NCBI RefSeq assembly: GCF_000740895.1
Contig: NC_025260.1
Location: forward strand, 186,001 to 250,000
Source: Theileria orientalis strain Shintoku
Taxonomy: Eukaryota; Apicomplexa; Aconoidasida; Piroplasmida; Theileriidae
Direction: 5' to 3'
Length of the DNA: 64,000 nt
Position numbers and translations under genes: made by a program. Positions 19,488 through 29,750 of this stretch are shown here, piece by piece. Positions within the stretch are counted from its first letter, which is position 1, and each line of letters starts with the position of its first letter. The notes under the pieces are model-generated. The model was not told where the DNA came from. It was given only the letters and a program-made list of their open reading frames with translations, and did no database searches.

Positions 19488-21584
19488 TTACTCTTTATAA
19501 AACTGGTTGTTCGCCATGTGAGGTGGCATCATGTTCGGCATCACCATCTGCGGAGGCATCATGCCTGGCGGAATGCTGAAGCCTTTCGGTCCCGGCTGGA
19601 GCTGTACTCCCTTGCCTGCGCCCACTGGCAGGTTCTGCATTCCCGGGGGCATCCCGGGCACCATGTTTGGAGCCATGTTTGGGGGCATATTAGGAGGCAT
19701 GTTTGGCTGCATATTCGGCGGCATAGTTGGCGGCATGTTTGGCCGAAGACTCGGTGACAGACTCGGCGGCATGCCTCCGGGCACGCTCCTGTGCATCGGC
19801 TGCACGCCGGGGAACATCGGCATCCCTGGCGGCACGTTGAAGGGCCGCTTCGCCTGGGCCGCGCCCGCCATCATCTCCTTCATCCTCTCGTCCGGGTTAA
19901 AGGCGCCGAAGTTCTGCACGAACGGCGCGAATCCGGGCATCATGGGCGCCTGCTTCGGCGGAGTGTCCGAGTTCTGGAAGCTCTGCAGCGTGTCGTAGAC
20001 CTTGTTCAGCACTGCGTCCTGCTCCGGCTCCTGCTTCGACATCTTCGGGGACATCGGCGGCGGCGTTCCCAGGTCGAAGTGCAGGTAGCTCACTGCCTCC
20101 ATCAGCGTCTCTCTGAATACACCCGGCAGGTATTCGAGCAGGCTGTCTCCTGCCAGCGCCGCTCTGAAGTCGAGCGCCGTTACGATGTTCGCCAGGTTTT
20201 TCTGGTTCGAGGCCACGTCTGCGTACTCCATTGCCTTCTTCAGGAACAAGTCCTCCTCTTCTCCCTCGTTAACGGTTTCCCCTTCGTTGTGGATCGGCCC
20301 TGTGTTAAATGATGAGAATGTGAAGTAGTTGTTTCCTCCCGTTGTTCTTGAGGCTGTTCTGTATGACGCCATTAACTTTTCTATTTGGTCTCTCTTCATA
20401 AACAGTGTCTTAAGGCTACTGTAGTTCCTCGTCACCACCAGCTCCGGCTTCGTCTTCTTCTTTCCTCTCTTCCTTGACCTTGGCGTGTTATTTTCCTCTT
20501 CTTCTGCCTTTATCATTGTCGACAGCTTGATGTACGTTTCGTCTAAGCTATATTCGTGGCACTTTTTCGTCTCGCTCCACAGCACCTCCAGCACTTGTTT
20601 AAATCTTTCTATCAGCACTTCTACTATTTCATCCTCGTTTACGTATGTAAATGGTCTTTTTACTTCTTCTTTTTCTTCAGCCTCTCTACTATTGTTACTA
20701 TTTTCTTTAATTCCGTTTAATTCTTTTTTACTTAGTAAATTTACTTCCCCCTTCTTTTCAAAGTTAACTCTATCTGTGTATAGATCGTTGATTCTATCCA
20801 GTTCCTGGTTTAGTATCTTTTTTATTTCTTCTCTCAGCTGTTCGTTCAGGTCGATCTTCTCATCTCTTGATGAGTTATCGTTCAGGAACGTTTCCATGTT
20901 CTTCGGCGACACTGATGTTTTCGTCATTTTCGCTTTAATCATTGCGTTTCTCACGTATGGTGGTGACTTCTGTGCCATTCTCTGCATCATTTGTGCGTAC
21001 ATCATTGGGTTCATGTTCTGCATTCCTGGCATTACTGGCACTGGTCTCATACTTTTTGGCATTGGCTGTCCTTGTTGGTGTCCCTTCGGTCCGTATGTTC
21101 CTGGTCTCATCATCATCGGCATCATTTGCGCCATTTTCGGGCTTAGTGTTTGCATTCCGTGCTGTGTTTGCATTTTATTTGGTGGTACTGGCATTCCTGG
21201 TTGTGGCATTGTCATGTGTGTCATTTGTGGCGGCATTTGGCTCATTTGCTGTGCCAGTTGATGTGCCATTTGCTGTTGGTATGGTGTAATCATGTAGTTC
21301 TGGTTATTTGGCATGATTTTCTGCGGGTTTCCCATTCTCATCATCTGACCTGGTGGCCATATTGGTCTAGGTACCCATTTTCCCATTACTTTTCCGTATG
21401 GGTGGCTTTCTCCCTTTTGCATTTGTGCTTTTGCTTTGGGCGTAATGAATTCATCTTCCAGGTATCTTCTATTTGTTGGTTTTGGGTTTGTTATTCCTTG
21501 TAGTTTCTGTAGCCTTCCCCTTGTCATCAGGCCTGGCATGGAATCTGGGTTTTCCTTTTCCTTTTCTCCTTCCTTATCTTCCAT
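19488..21584 (-). CDS. Met/Pro/Gln-rich low-complexity protein, function unknown
   Basis: A single frame of 698 residues starting MEDKEGEKEKENPDSMPG. Residues about 80-210 are dominated by M, Q, P and G (for example QQQMAHQLAQQMSQMPPQM). A central charged segment (about 240-420) contains a lysine/arginine patch (RSRKRGKKKTKPE) that could be a nuclear signal, and a serine/threonine-rich helix. The C-terminus is again methionine/proline-rich with tandem NMPPNMPP-type units. There is no signal peptide, no membrane span and no recognisable catalytic motif. Such composition is common in transcription coactivators and RNA-granule proteins, but that is only a suggestion. The C-terminal coding half is much richer in G and C than the N-terminal half. 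Confidence 0.7.
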   Translation of the reverse strand: MEDKEGEKEKENPDSMPGLMTRGRLQKLQGITNPKPTNRRYLEDEFITPKAKAQMQKGESHPYGKVMGKWVPRPIWPPGQMMRMGNPQKIMPNNQNYMITPYQQQMAHQLAQQMSQMPPQMTHMTMPQPGMPVPPNKMQTQHGMQTLSPKMAQMMPMMMRPGTYGPKGHQQGQPMPKSMRPVPVMPGMQNMNPMMYAQMMQRMAQKSPPYVRNAMIKAKMTKTSVSPKNMETFLNDNSSRDEKIDLNEQLREEIKKILNQELDRINDLYTDRVNFEKKGEVNLLSKKELNGIKENSNNSREAEEKEEVKRPFTYVNEDEIVEVLIERFKQVLEVLWSETKKCHEYSLDETYIKLSTMIKAEEEENNTPRSRKRGKKKTKPELVVTRNYSSLKTLFMKRDQIEKLMASYRTASRTTGGNNYFTFSSFNTGPIHNEGETVNEGEEEDLFLKKAMEYADVASNQKNLANIVTALDFRAALAGDSLLEYLPGVFRETLMEAVSYLHFDLGTPPPMSPKMSKQEPEQDAVLNKVYDTLQSFQNSDTPPKQAPMMPGFAPFVQNFGAFNPDERMKEMMAGAAQAKRPFNVPPGMPMFPGVQPMHRSVPGGMPPSLSPSLRPNMPPTMPPNMQPNMPPNMPPNMAPNMVPGMPPGMQNLPVGAGKGVQLQPGPKGFSIPPGMMPPQMVMPNMMPPHMANNQFYKE

Positions 21585-21943
21585 TTTATTTTACATTATT
21601 TTGTATTACTATTTTACTATCGATTACTTTTTTTTTTATTTACTTCTCCTCTTAGATCTCAACGTCACCACACAATATTTTTACTTTTATCATCACTTTC
21701 ACTATTTTTATTTACTATTTTATTTTCTTATTCACCTAGTTTACACATTTGTATACCATATATATTCGTATCTTAAGATAATAAATTTACAAACTAGTAA
21801 TTGTTTGTGTGTTGATTTCTCTTTACACCTTCAACTTTTATTCTTCTTTCTTTCCTTTTGTTTTTATTACTAGTTTTTTTAATTTCTTCTTCTTTCTTTT
21901 CCACAATTTTCCTACTCGCTACCTTTAGAATCGTTTAAATACA

Positions 21944-24900
21944 TCATCGATTCAGTTGTATTGTTGATCTTGGCTGTACTGAGTTAAAGAATTCTTGGAA
22001 TGTCACCATCATTCCTTGTGTTTTATCTTGTATTAGGTTTGCGTAGAACAGTCCGTCTGCTTCGTTTTGCTTCAGCACCATCAGTGGCACGTATGGTGGC
22101 AGTCTTTCTCTCAGTGTTTCCAGTGCCATTCTCAGCTTATGTGCGTTTGGTGTCGACATTTGTTCCAGTGCGTGTGGCACCAGTGCTACGTTCAACTGTT
22201 CAAATGATGGCACATCGAATGTTGCTTGCATGAAGTTATTTGGCACATTTTTTCCCACCCACAGCAGCACGTACTCTCCGTTGAACAGCAGGTAACAGCA
22301 CTCCTGGACAAGTGACTCCAGTGCCAGTGGCAAGCCTACATCCATTTTTAACAAATAGATATATAATTTAATCGGTTATTAGTTGCTAATTTTCCTTTCT
22401 TATTTGTCTTCACTAACTACTGTTTCTAGTTACTAATTATTTGTTCTTTTTGTAATATCCTTATATTCACTAATTAGTTAGTTATACTTAATCTAATGGG
22501 TTACTAATTAACTGCTTCTAAGTTACTAATTAACTGCTTCTAAGTTACTAATCAACTGCTTCTATGTTACTAATCAACTGCTTCTAAGTTACTAATCAAC
22601 TGCTTCTAAGTTACTAATCAACTGCTACTATGTTGCTAAGTTACTGCTTCTATGTTACTAATCAACTGCTTCTAAGTTACTAATCAACTGCTTCTAAGTT
22701 ACTAATCAACTGCTTCTAAGTTACTAATCAACTGCTACTATGTTGATAAGTTACTGCTACTAACCTTGCAGGAGCAATTCTTGCGAGTTCAACTCGTTGG
22801 TTAGGTTATACAGCTGCGGGTACGCGTACAGTATCACTTGGTCTATTTTACAGCTTCTAAACTTCGTGCTCAGGTACACTCTCAGGTCGTGGTTGTGTTC
22901 TTCCGTGAAGAGTGCGCTTTTAAGCAATCCTAACACGTACAACGCCAACACTCTTACTGCGTCTGCTGTTGAGCCCAGTATGCTCATGCTACTCGTCACT
23001 CTTGAGCAACTTCCCGTCAGGTAACTTCTTGCATCCACCAACTTTCCGCTTGTATAGTTAACTTTGATCGCTCCCAATAACATATTGTATACCAACGCTT
23101 CAACATTAACACTATTCAACACAGTACCTATTTTATTTGTTATTTTTTTAATTCGTAATTTGACTGCTAGTTTATTTATCATTTGGTAATTTGGCTACTA
23201 GTTTATTTATCATTTGGTAATTTGGCTACTAGTTTATTTATCATTTGGTAATTTGGCTACTAGTTTATTTATCATTTGGTAATTTGGCTACTAATTTATT
23301 TATCATTTGGTAATTTGGCTACTAGTTTATTTATCATTTGGTAATTTGGCTACTAGTTTATTTATCATTTGGTAATTTGGCTACTAGTTTATTTATCATT
23401 TGGTAATTTGGCTACTAGTTTATTTATCATTTGGTAATTTGGCTACTAGTTTATTTATCATTTGGTAATTTGGCTACTAGTTTATTTATCATTTGGTAAT
23501 TTGGCTACTAGTTTATTTATCATTTGGTAATTTGGCTACTAGTTTGTTTTTTAATTCGTAATTTGGGTGCTAGTTTGTTTAAATATTCACATATTTCTAC
23601 TCCTTATATTCTTACCTAGATCATTTGAGACTGGAATTGCTGTGTTAAACACACGTATTCTGCGTTCTCCGTAACTATTTGTGTGTAACAAGGCTGTTTG
23701 TATGTACATGACCTTTTTGGTCGCGGCTGCTACATAATCATCAGTTGTTAGTTATTATTTGTTATTGGTTGTTAATATTTGTTATTCGTCGTTAATTATT
23801 TGTTAATTATTTGTTAATTATTTGTTAATATTTGTTATTATCTGCTAGTTATCTGTGATTCGCATATATCTGTACATCGATATTCCAACACATATATATA
23901 TATATATGTATAATGGTATTCTAAGTCGCAGTTGACTCAATATACTAATTATCTGTGCATCTTATATTTATTCTTCCGCCTACCATTACTGTTTGTCGTT
24001 CCGCTCGATGCATCTGGCGCAAATGTTATTGTGTACGTGTGATCTTCTGACGTCGTCGGCAGCACCATCAGGTCACTTCCTCTCAGGAAGCAGTTTCCGA
24101 ACCAGTTGGTCACCTTCCACCCCTTGCTCAGCCTTATTCTCATTACGCTCTCCCAGACTGTTGTTCTTTTGACGAGGTGTCTCAGCTCTTCCACCAACTT
24201 CCGATTTTCACTGTGATGCTTATATGGGTAATAGTATATGTTTCCTACATCGTTTTTACTTTTTTCTTCATCTTACCTGATGTCAGTGTTGCAAAGAACC
24301 TTAGTTTTTCCAGGTTTAGTTGCTGTGGTGTACACACAAACAGGTCTAATGACGTCTGTGTTTGCGACATTGTTGCGCTGAAGTCCTTACACTTTTCCAC
24401 TGGCTGTACCTTCGTCACTGGCTTCTTGTTCAGGTTCAACACTGTGCTCGTCTGCGGCTCTGTTGCTGCCTTCTGTGCTGCTGTCATTGAGAAGTCTCCG
24501 TACATGCACGGCGAGGATGTAAACACTACCAACTTCCCTCCCACGTGCTTCATTGCGTAGTGTGCGCTTCTAATTGCACTTCCCTGTATTGGATTATTGT
24601 ACCACTAGTGGCAGTATGTCTAATTATTATACTCTAATTGCAGTGTTGTCAGCTGTCAATTCTGGTACTAATAACTGTGTACCTAATTATTGTACTAATA
24701 ACTGTGTACTTATTTAGCCATACTACTATCACCATGTTAGTCATCTAAATATACTATTAACTACGTTGTTACCATTGAGGATCCATTCACTGTCGTTTCC
24801 TTCCACAATAGTGGAAGCGCCTCCAATAGTTTAAGCAACTCCTAAAGATTTGTTTACTTCCATCCAATGTGCCTAGCTACTATGTAGAACCTTACTTGTG

Positions 24901-26523
24901 ACGAATCTTCCAGGTTTACCACGATGTCTCCTGGCAGCGGCAGGAACAAATCTTCCAGGTCCGATACTATCAGCAGTTGAAAGTTATCCATTCCTTGCGA
25001 GATTTGATAAAAATGCACTGAGGTGTCGAACGTCATGATTCCTACCATCGTTCTATCTTCCGTTCCGAACCCTCCCTCCAGTATCAGTTCCTACTCATTT
25101 TATTAGTCCATGTTCACGTCCTCGGTGATTCCATATGGTCCAAGGTTCCTTTTCGCAAACTTACTTTGATTGTCTTACACACCATCTCCACCATTCTCGA
25201 GTTAACTGCGTTCGCTGACACGTCGATAAGGAACAGGTACACTGGCGGCTGCGGCGGCCTCACTGTGTAGTCTGCTGATGCTATGTACTCCACTACTCCG
25301 CACTTAAGCTCGTAGTCCACTTCGCTGTTTCCTGCGCTGTGGTTGCTTCCGTAGAAGTGGTTGAATGCTGACAAATACTTTCCCTGCAGCTCGTTCGACG
25401 TTTCACACAGGTTACACAGCCAGAACCTCTTCGACGGGTCCGTGCGCACAAACGGGTTGATGTACGCTCTGCACGACTTACATCTCGTGATTGGCTCACT
25501 CCCGTAGTTCAGCAACGGCACGTCTTCCACTACGTTTACATTAGTTTGTTGCCATGTACACTAATTAACTACTGTATTTGGACTAAATCGCCCTTCCGGT
25601 TCCCGCAAACCAACAAGCAGTGTGAAATAACTAGATACGTGTGTTACCTTGGTTCAATGGCGCTATTGTGTATGACAGTGTCAAGTTTGACTTTTGGTAC
25701 AGTTGATCCGTCGCTGGCAGCGTCTCCACTGACAGCGATACGAAGTTTTTAGTGGTATTCATGAGCACCACTGAATCCAACGCGCTGTCGTCCGGCTTAA
25801 ATCCCACTGTCGTCGCTGCCAGATTTTCGTGGAACACTTGTCCGGCTGCCGTCTTCGTCACAGGTCTCGTCGTTCCTGGTCCTATTAAATTGTCAATTTT
25901 ATGTAATCTGATTAAACGCTTGTAATTTTATTTGTGTTTTCCTTTAATTTTAACTACTCTTACCTGGAACTTGCTGGCCCAGTTCATCCATCTTCGGCGG
26001 AGGCACTGGTTCTGAGAATGCTGGTGGGACTTGTGCGCTGTAATCCAAGCTCGCTGTAAAGTGTACGCTCGGCGGGTTTGCGTACCCGCTTCCGGGCGCT
26101 CCTGCCCTGTTGACCACTGCTGAAAGTCATTATTAGTCATACATCCTTGACGTGCTTGTGTGATTTAACGAAATAATATTTGTGTATGTGTTAACTATTG
26201 CATATCTATTGGCTTGTATTTTGCTGTATTTTACCTGGTTGAGCTGCGCCCATAGGCGGCGGCGGTGGCGGAGGCCCCTGTGATGCGCTAGGTGGATAAA
26301 ATTGACCTAAAATAATATTTTTTCGTGCTACTTTACCTAGAGGTGCTGGATTCATTGGTTGTCCGTAGTTTCCTGGTGGATAGGGTAAACTTTGAGCTGC
26401 TTGCGAATGAGGAGGAGCTGTATTCGCAAAGGGGCTTTGGTGAACCTGATTCTGAGAGTTTGGAAACGGGTTGGTCGCTCTGCCTGTGTAGCCAGGCCTA
26501 TCGTTGGGTCTGTTTGACGTCAT
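21944..26523 (-). CDS. SEC24: COPII coat protein SEC24
   Basis: Twelve exons (26523-26337, 26306-26235, 26119-25964, 25881-25648, 25529-25165, 25090-24896, 24841-24773, 24583-24277, 24244-23984, 23729-23616, 23127-22765, 22335-21944) join in frame to 904 residues. The N-terminus is proline-rich and disordered. A Cys4 zinc ribbon follows ([12 protein letters not shown] ... WLCNLC), then the vWA-like trunk ([36 protein letters not shown]), a beta-sandwich ([15 protein letters not shown]), the helical region ([17 protein letters not shown]) and a gelsolin-like end ([13 protein letters not shown]). SEC24 is the cargo-selecting inner-layer COPII subunit, paired with SEC23 on ER exit sites. Two introns, 429 and 488 bases, are far longer than the rest and consist of tandem repeats. 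Confidence 0.93.
22495..22760. repeat. 22-bp minisatellite inside a SEC24 intron
   Basis: About eleven to twelve tandem copies of the unit ttactaatcaactgcttcta plus ag (22 bases), with a few variant bases. A variant block containing gctactatgttg and taagttactgct occurs twice, about 112 bases apart, the second right at the intron 5' splice site. The array fills most of intron 22336-22764. Confidence 0.93.
23161..23546. repeat. 31-bp minisatellite inside another SEC24 intron
   Basis: About twelve copies of a 31-base unit (tttatttatcatttggtaat followed by ttggctactag) at a strict period of 31, nearly perfect, with one variant copy at about 23294. It occupies most of intron 23128-23615. The unit is not a multiple of three and carries no open frame. 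Confidence 0.95.
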
Positions 26524-27156
26524 TTTGCTAATAACTTCCGGTTAAATTGTACTCTCCGACTGCGAGTTTAAATATGTTCCGATCTAAACACAATCGAGTT
26601 TACCACATATAATAAGTTTACCAAATCTACAGGTACATTTACAAATTTCTGATAAATTGTAGATGTTGAAAAACAAATAAATATTTATACTTAGGTGGTA
26701 CCATGTAATTGCCTCACTCAATCTTCTACTGATCCCCAGTGTGTTAATGAATTATTATAATTCTTTATTTAATATTCTTGTATAAAACTGTCACATTTTT
26801 ATTTTAAAAGTAGAAATATTGTAGTTTGTTTGAATTTAAGTTTATTATAGCTATTTATTTTTTATTATATAGTTTATTTTCTATTTAATTAAATTCCACT
26901 TTTTTTGATTTTTATCAGTGTATATATTCTTAAATTCTATTAATAAATTTATATCTGATGCCGATCTGAGTCTGTCTTTTTTATTATTGTACCCCTTCCA
27001 AGCTTACCACACATTCAGTTTGATGCAAAGTATTCATGTTTTGTTCATTTGTATATTACGTTTAATTCTTCTGTTTCTTTATATATATTGAATTATGTAT
27101 TATAGTGTAGAATATATTGTAAATGTGAGTGATTCCTATCTTGAGATGGATCAACC
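26524..27156. promoter_or_regulatory. Divergent intergenic region SEC24 / PRMT5
   Basis: 633 very AT-rich bases between two head-to-head genes. No gene, tRNA or repeat array is apparent; promoters for both genes are expected here but no motif can be named. Confidence 0.4.
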
Positions 27157-29307
27157 ATGAAGGTGGAGGTTTCCAAGTCGATGCGACCTCCCCTGAATTT
27201 GGGTTTGAAAATTGACGACCCTGGGGATGACAAGTTAATTGATATTGTTAGGTTGATTGACGGTTTGGGGTTTTCCTTCGTTGTTTTGAACTTAAACAGC
27301 TTGGCCTCCAGATCGGAACCGGCTGGCCATAATCCCTCGGAAGAACACTCAGAACCCGGGATTTTCAGCTCTGATGGAAGCATAGATGTTTTTAAAAACT
27401 TCAGTCCCCTAGGAAGGAGCGATTTGGCCCTATCAAACGAGATCTGGACCCAGAGAGTCGTCTCCTTCATAAAAACAAACAGCTTCGACACCCTCAAGAC
27501 GCAAATTGAGTGGTCTTGTTACGTGTCCGCACACGCTATCTTGATCGACTTGGAGGCGATTTTGGCCCTCAACGACTCAGACCTCATTTCGGAGACTGGC
27601 ACGCCCATGGATGTCCTGGACAGGCTGGTCCACTTTTGTCAAATGGTCTCCTCGTACCTGAGCCGCGGGACTCCTACGACCATTTGGCTATCCATGGACT
27701 TCTGCAGCCAGTCCTGGAACACCTGGTACATGGTGTACGAGCTCTGCGGCTTCAGCGACAAGCTCAAGGCGTGCCTGAAGCTGATGCCTGTGGAGACCGA
27801 GATTGGGATGTGGCGGGCCGAGCCTGTGAAGTGCGTGATGGTGTCCAGCAGCTGCTTCTCCAGCTCCGGTACCAGGGTGAAGATGGACAAGAACATATCA
27901 GACTACCTGGTTTTTTTCATGAGTCGCAACCTCAAGGTCATAGTTGACTCCGATTTGGACTACCTGGATCTGGTCAACGACCCTGCCCAGGACTCGGGTC
28001 GGATGGCTCCCGAAGCGGAAATGTCGGTGGACTCGCAGATCGGCATAAAGGACATTCTGGGGAGTATTAGGAAAATATACGCGAGGCTAGGGCCGCTGAC
28101 TGTGCAGGAGCACTACGGTCGGGGCTACGAGGACGTGCTGCAGCTCCCGCTTCAGCCCTTGAGGGACAACCTGGACTCAGTCACGTACAACGAGTTTGAA
28201 AAGTGCTCGTTCAAGTACAACGCGTACAACACTGCAATCAACGCGTTCCTGGGCAAGTGCGGCACCTCTTTAAAAACCGGGGAGACTTATCTGAACGAAC
28301 CCGAAGACAGAGCTGACCTGAGCGGCTCCATGGAGTGCAGTCGGCCGAGCGCCGACGATCGGGTTCACTACATTGTGTACGTCGTGGGCGCTGGGAGGGG
28401 CCCACTGGTCGACATAACCCTGGAGCTGTTCAGGCTCAACGGCATAACCAATTTCACGGTCTACGTCATTGACAAAAACCCGTACACGATGATAACCCTC
28501 AAGGACAAAATGCGCAGGAAAACCTGGTCCAACGTGAAGCTCATATGCACAGATATGCGCTACATAAAGGACGTCGTTAGGAACAGCGGCACCTTCAGAG
28601 CCGAGGGCACTAGGGAGGACGTCGTCCTGGTCGTCAGCGAGCTGTTGGGCCCCTTCGGCGACAACGAGCTGGCCCCCGAGTGCCTCTACGGCTTCGAGAG
28701 GAACTTTGGGCCCTCGGACCGAATTCAGTTCATTCCCGAAAGCTACACCTCGTTCGTGATGCCCCTCCACGCTCCTCAAATTTGGGCCAAGATCAAGAGC
28801 TTTTACAACTCGAAGAACTTCCACATGCCGTACACAGTGTTCTTGAGGTCCTGCTGCTCGGCCGCAACCGAGTTCATGGAGTGCTTCACCTTCGAGCACC
28901 CGGGGCCGGGGCTCAGGGGCGACTGCGAGGGCCGGGGCTCAGACGGCGCGGACCCCTGCGAGAGGCCCAGTCCCTCGGAGAACTACCTCGAGCGCTACCG
29001 CGTGATCAAGTTCGTCGCGGCCAACGACTGCTACGTCCACGGGTTCGGAGCATACTTCAAGTGCACGCTCTTCGACGACGTCCAGATTTCAATTCTCCCT
29101 GAGGACACCGAGAACATCAAAAGCTGGTTTCCCATGTTCTTTCCCATTGAGATCCCCTTCTTCGTTAAGAAATCGCAGGTCATTGCACTTCACGTCTGGA
29201 GGAAAACCGACCCGCTCAGGGTCTGGTACGAATGGGCCTTCACTACTCCGACCACCACAGCAATACACAACGTTAACGGATTCTCATTTAGCATCTCAAA
29301 AGGTTGA
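27157..29307 (+). CDS. PRMT5: Protein arginine methyltransferase 5 (type II)
   Basis: A single frame of 716 residues. The N-terminal half corresponds to the TIM-barrel region. At about residue 331, LQPLRDNLDSVTYNEFEKC matches the PRMT5 block that carries the phenylalanine needed for symmetric dimethylation. The SAM-binding loop VVGAGRGPLVD lies at about 410, the post-I acidic strand VYVIDKNP soon after, and the double-E loop SELLGPFGDNELAPEC at about 493. The C-terminal barrel ends in SWFPMFFPIEIPF and VWYEWAFTTP. The enzyme makes symmetric dimethylarginine on Sm proteins and histones, normally with a WD-repeat partner (MEP50). An acidic/glycine insertion near residue 590 (PGPGLRGDCEGRGSDGAD) is not in the animal enzyme. 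No introns. Confidence 0.95.
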   Translation: MKVEVSKSMRPPLNLGLKIDDPGDDKLIDIVRLIDGLGFSFVVLNLNSLASRSEPAGHNPSEEHSEPGIFSSDGSIDVFKNFSPLGRSDLALSNEIWTQRVVSFIKTNSFDTLKTQIEWSCYVSAHAILIDLEAILALNDSDLISETGTPMDVLDRLVHFCQMVSSYLSRGTPTTIWLSMDFCSQSWNTWYMVYELCGFSDKLKACLKLMPVETEIGMWRAEPVKCVMVSSSCFSSSGTRVKMDKNISDYLVFFMSRNLKVIVDSDLDYLDLVNDPAQDSGRMAPEAEMSVDSQIGIKDILGSIRKIYARLGPLTVQEHYGRGYEDVLQLPLQPLRDNLDSVTYNEFEKCSFKYNAYNTAINAFLGKCGTSLKTGETYLNEPEDRADLSGSMECSRPSADDRVHYIVYVVGAGRGPLVDITLELFRLNGITNFTVYVIDKNPYTMITLKDKMRRKTWSNVKLICTDMRYIKDVVRNSGTFRAEGTREDVVLVVSELLGPFGDNELAPECLYGFERNFGPSDRIQFIPESYTSFVMPLHAPQIWAKIKSFYNSKNFHMPYTVFLRSCCSAATEFMECFTFEHPGPGLRGDCEGRGSDGADPCERPSPSENYLERYRVIKFVAANDCYVHGFGAYFKCTLFDDVQISILPEDTENIKSWFPMFFPIEIPFFVKKSQVIALHVWRKTDPLRVWYEWAFTTPTTTAIHNVNGFSFSISKG

Positions 29308-29750
29308 TTTTGGTGCCCTATGCATACGTGTGTCTTTATGTTTTACGTAAGTATCTAACTGATTATGTGCAGTGACTGGATTTCGTGTTAGTAGCCCTAG
29401 AAATATATAAGTGTGTAAATTTAAGTGGTATCGACGTAAGATATGAGTGAATAAAGTGGTGATTTGAGAGTCTCTGAAATTATGTTTCTTAGGATGGAAA
29501 AGAAAATATGGAATCACCCGACTTAATTGAAACCATTAGATTCATTTACGACCGATAGTTGTACTTATAGTATAAAATTAATTTAACAAGCGCAAAATGG
29601 TATTTTTAATACATGTTTTATGTAAAAATGTGTTTGGGTTAACGTAGTTTACTGATCTCGTAAATATTGTATGATATTCATTAATAATTGAATTAGCTAC
29701 CATTTTAGTATTTTTTATTTGTTTTATTCATTAAACTGACAACTGTGTAG
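29308..29750. other. Intergenic, no gene seen
   Basis: 443 AT-rich bases between PRMT5 and aldolase, both on the plus strand. Expected to hold the PRMT5 3' end and the aldolase promoter; no repeat or RNA gene recognised. Confidence 0.45.

Noticed and set aside
23140..23545. Possible CRISPR-like or telomeric repeat array.
   Set aside because: Head-to-tail repeats without unique spacers, located inside a eukaryotic intron; it is an ordinary minisatellite.
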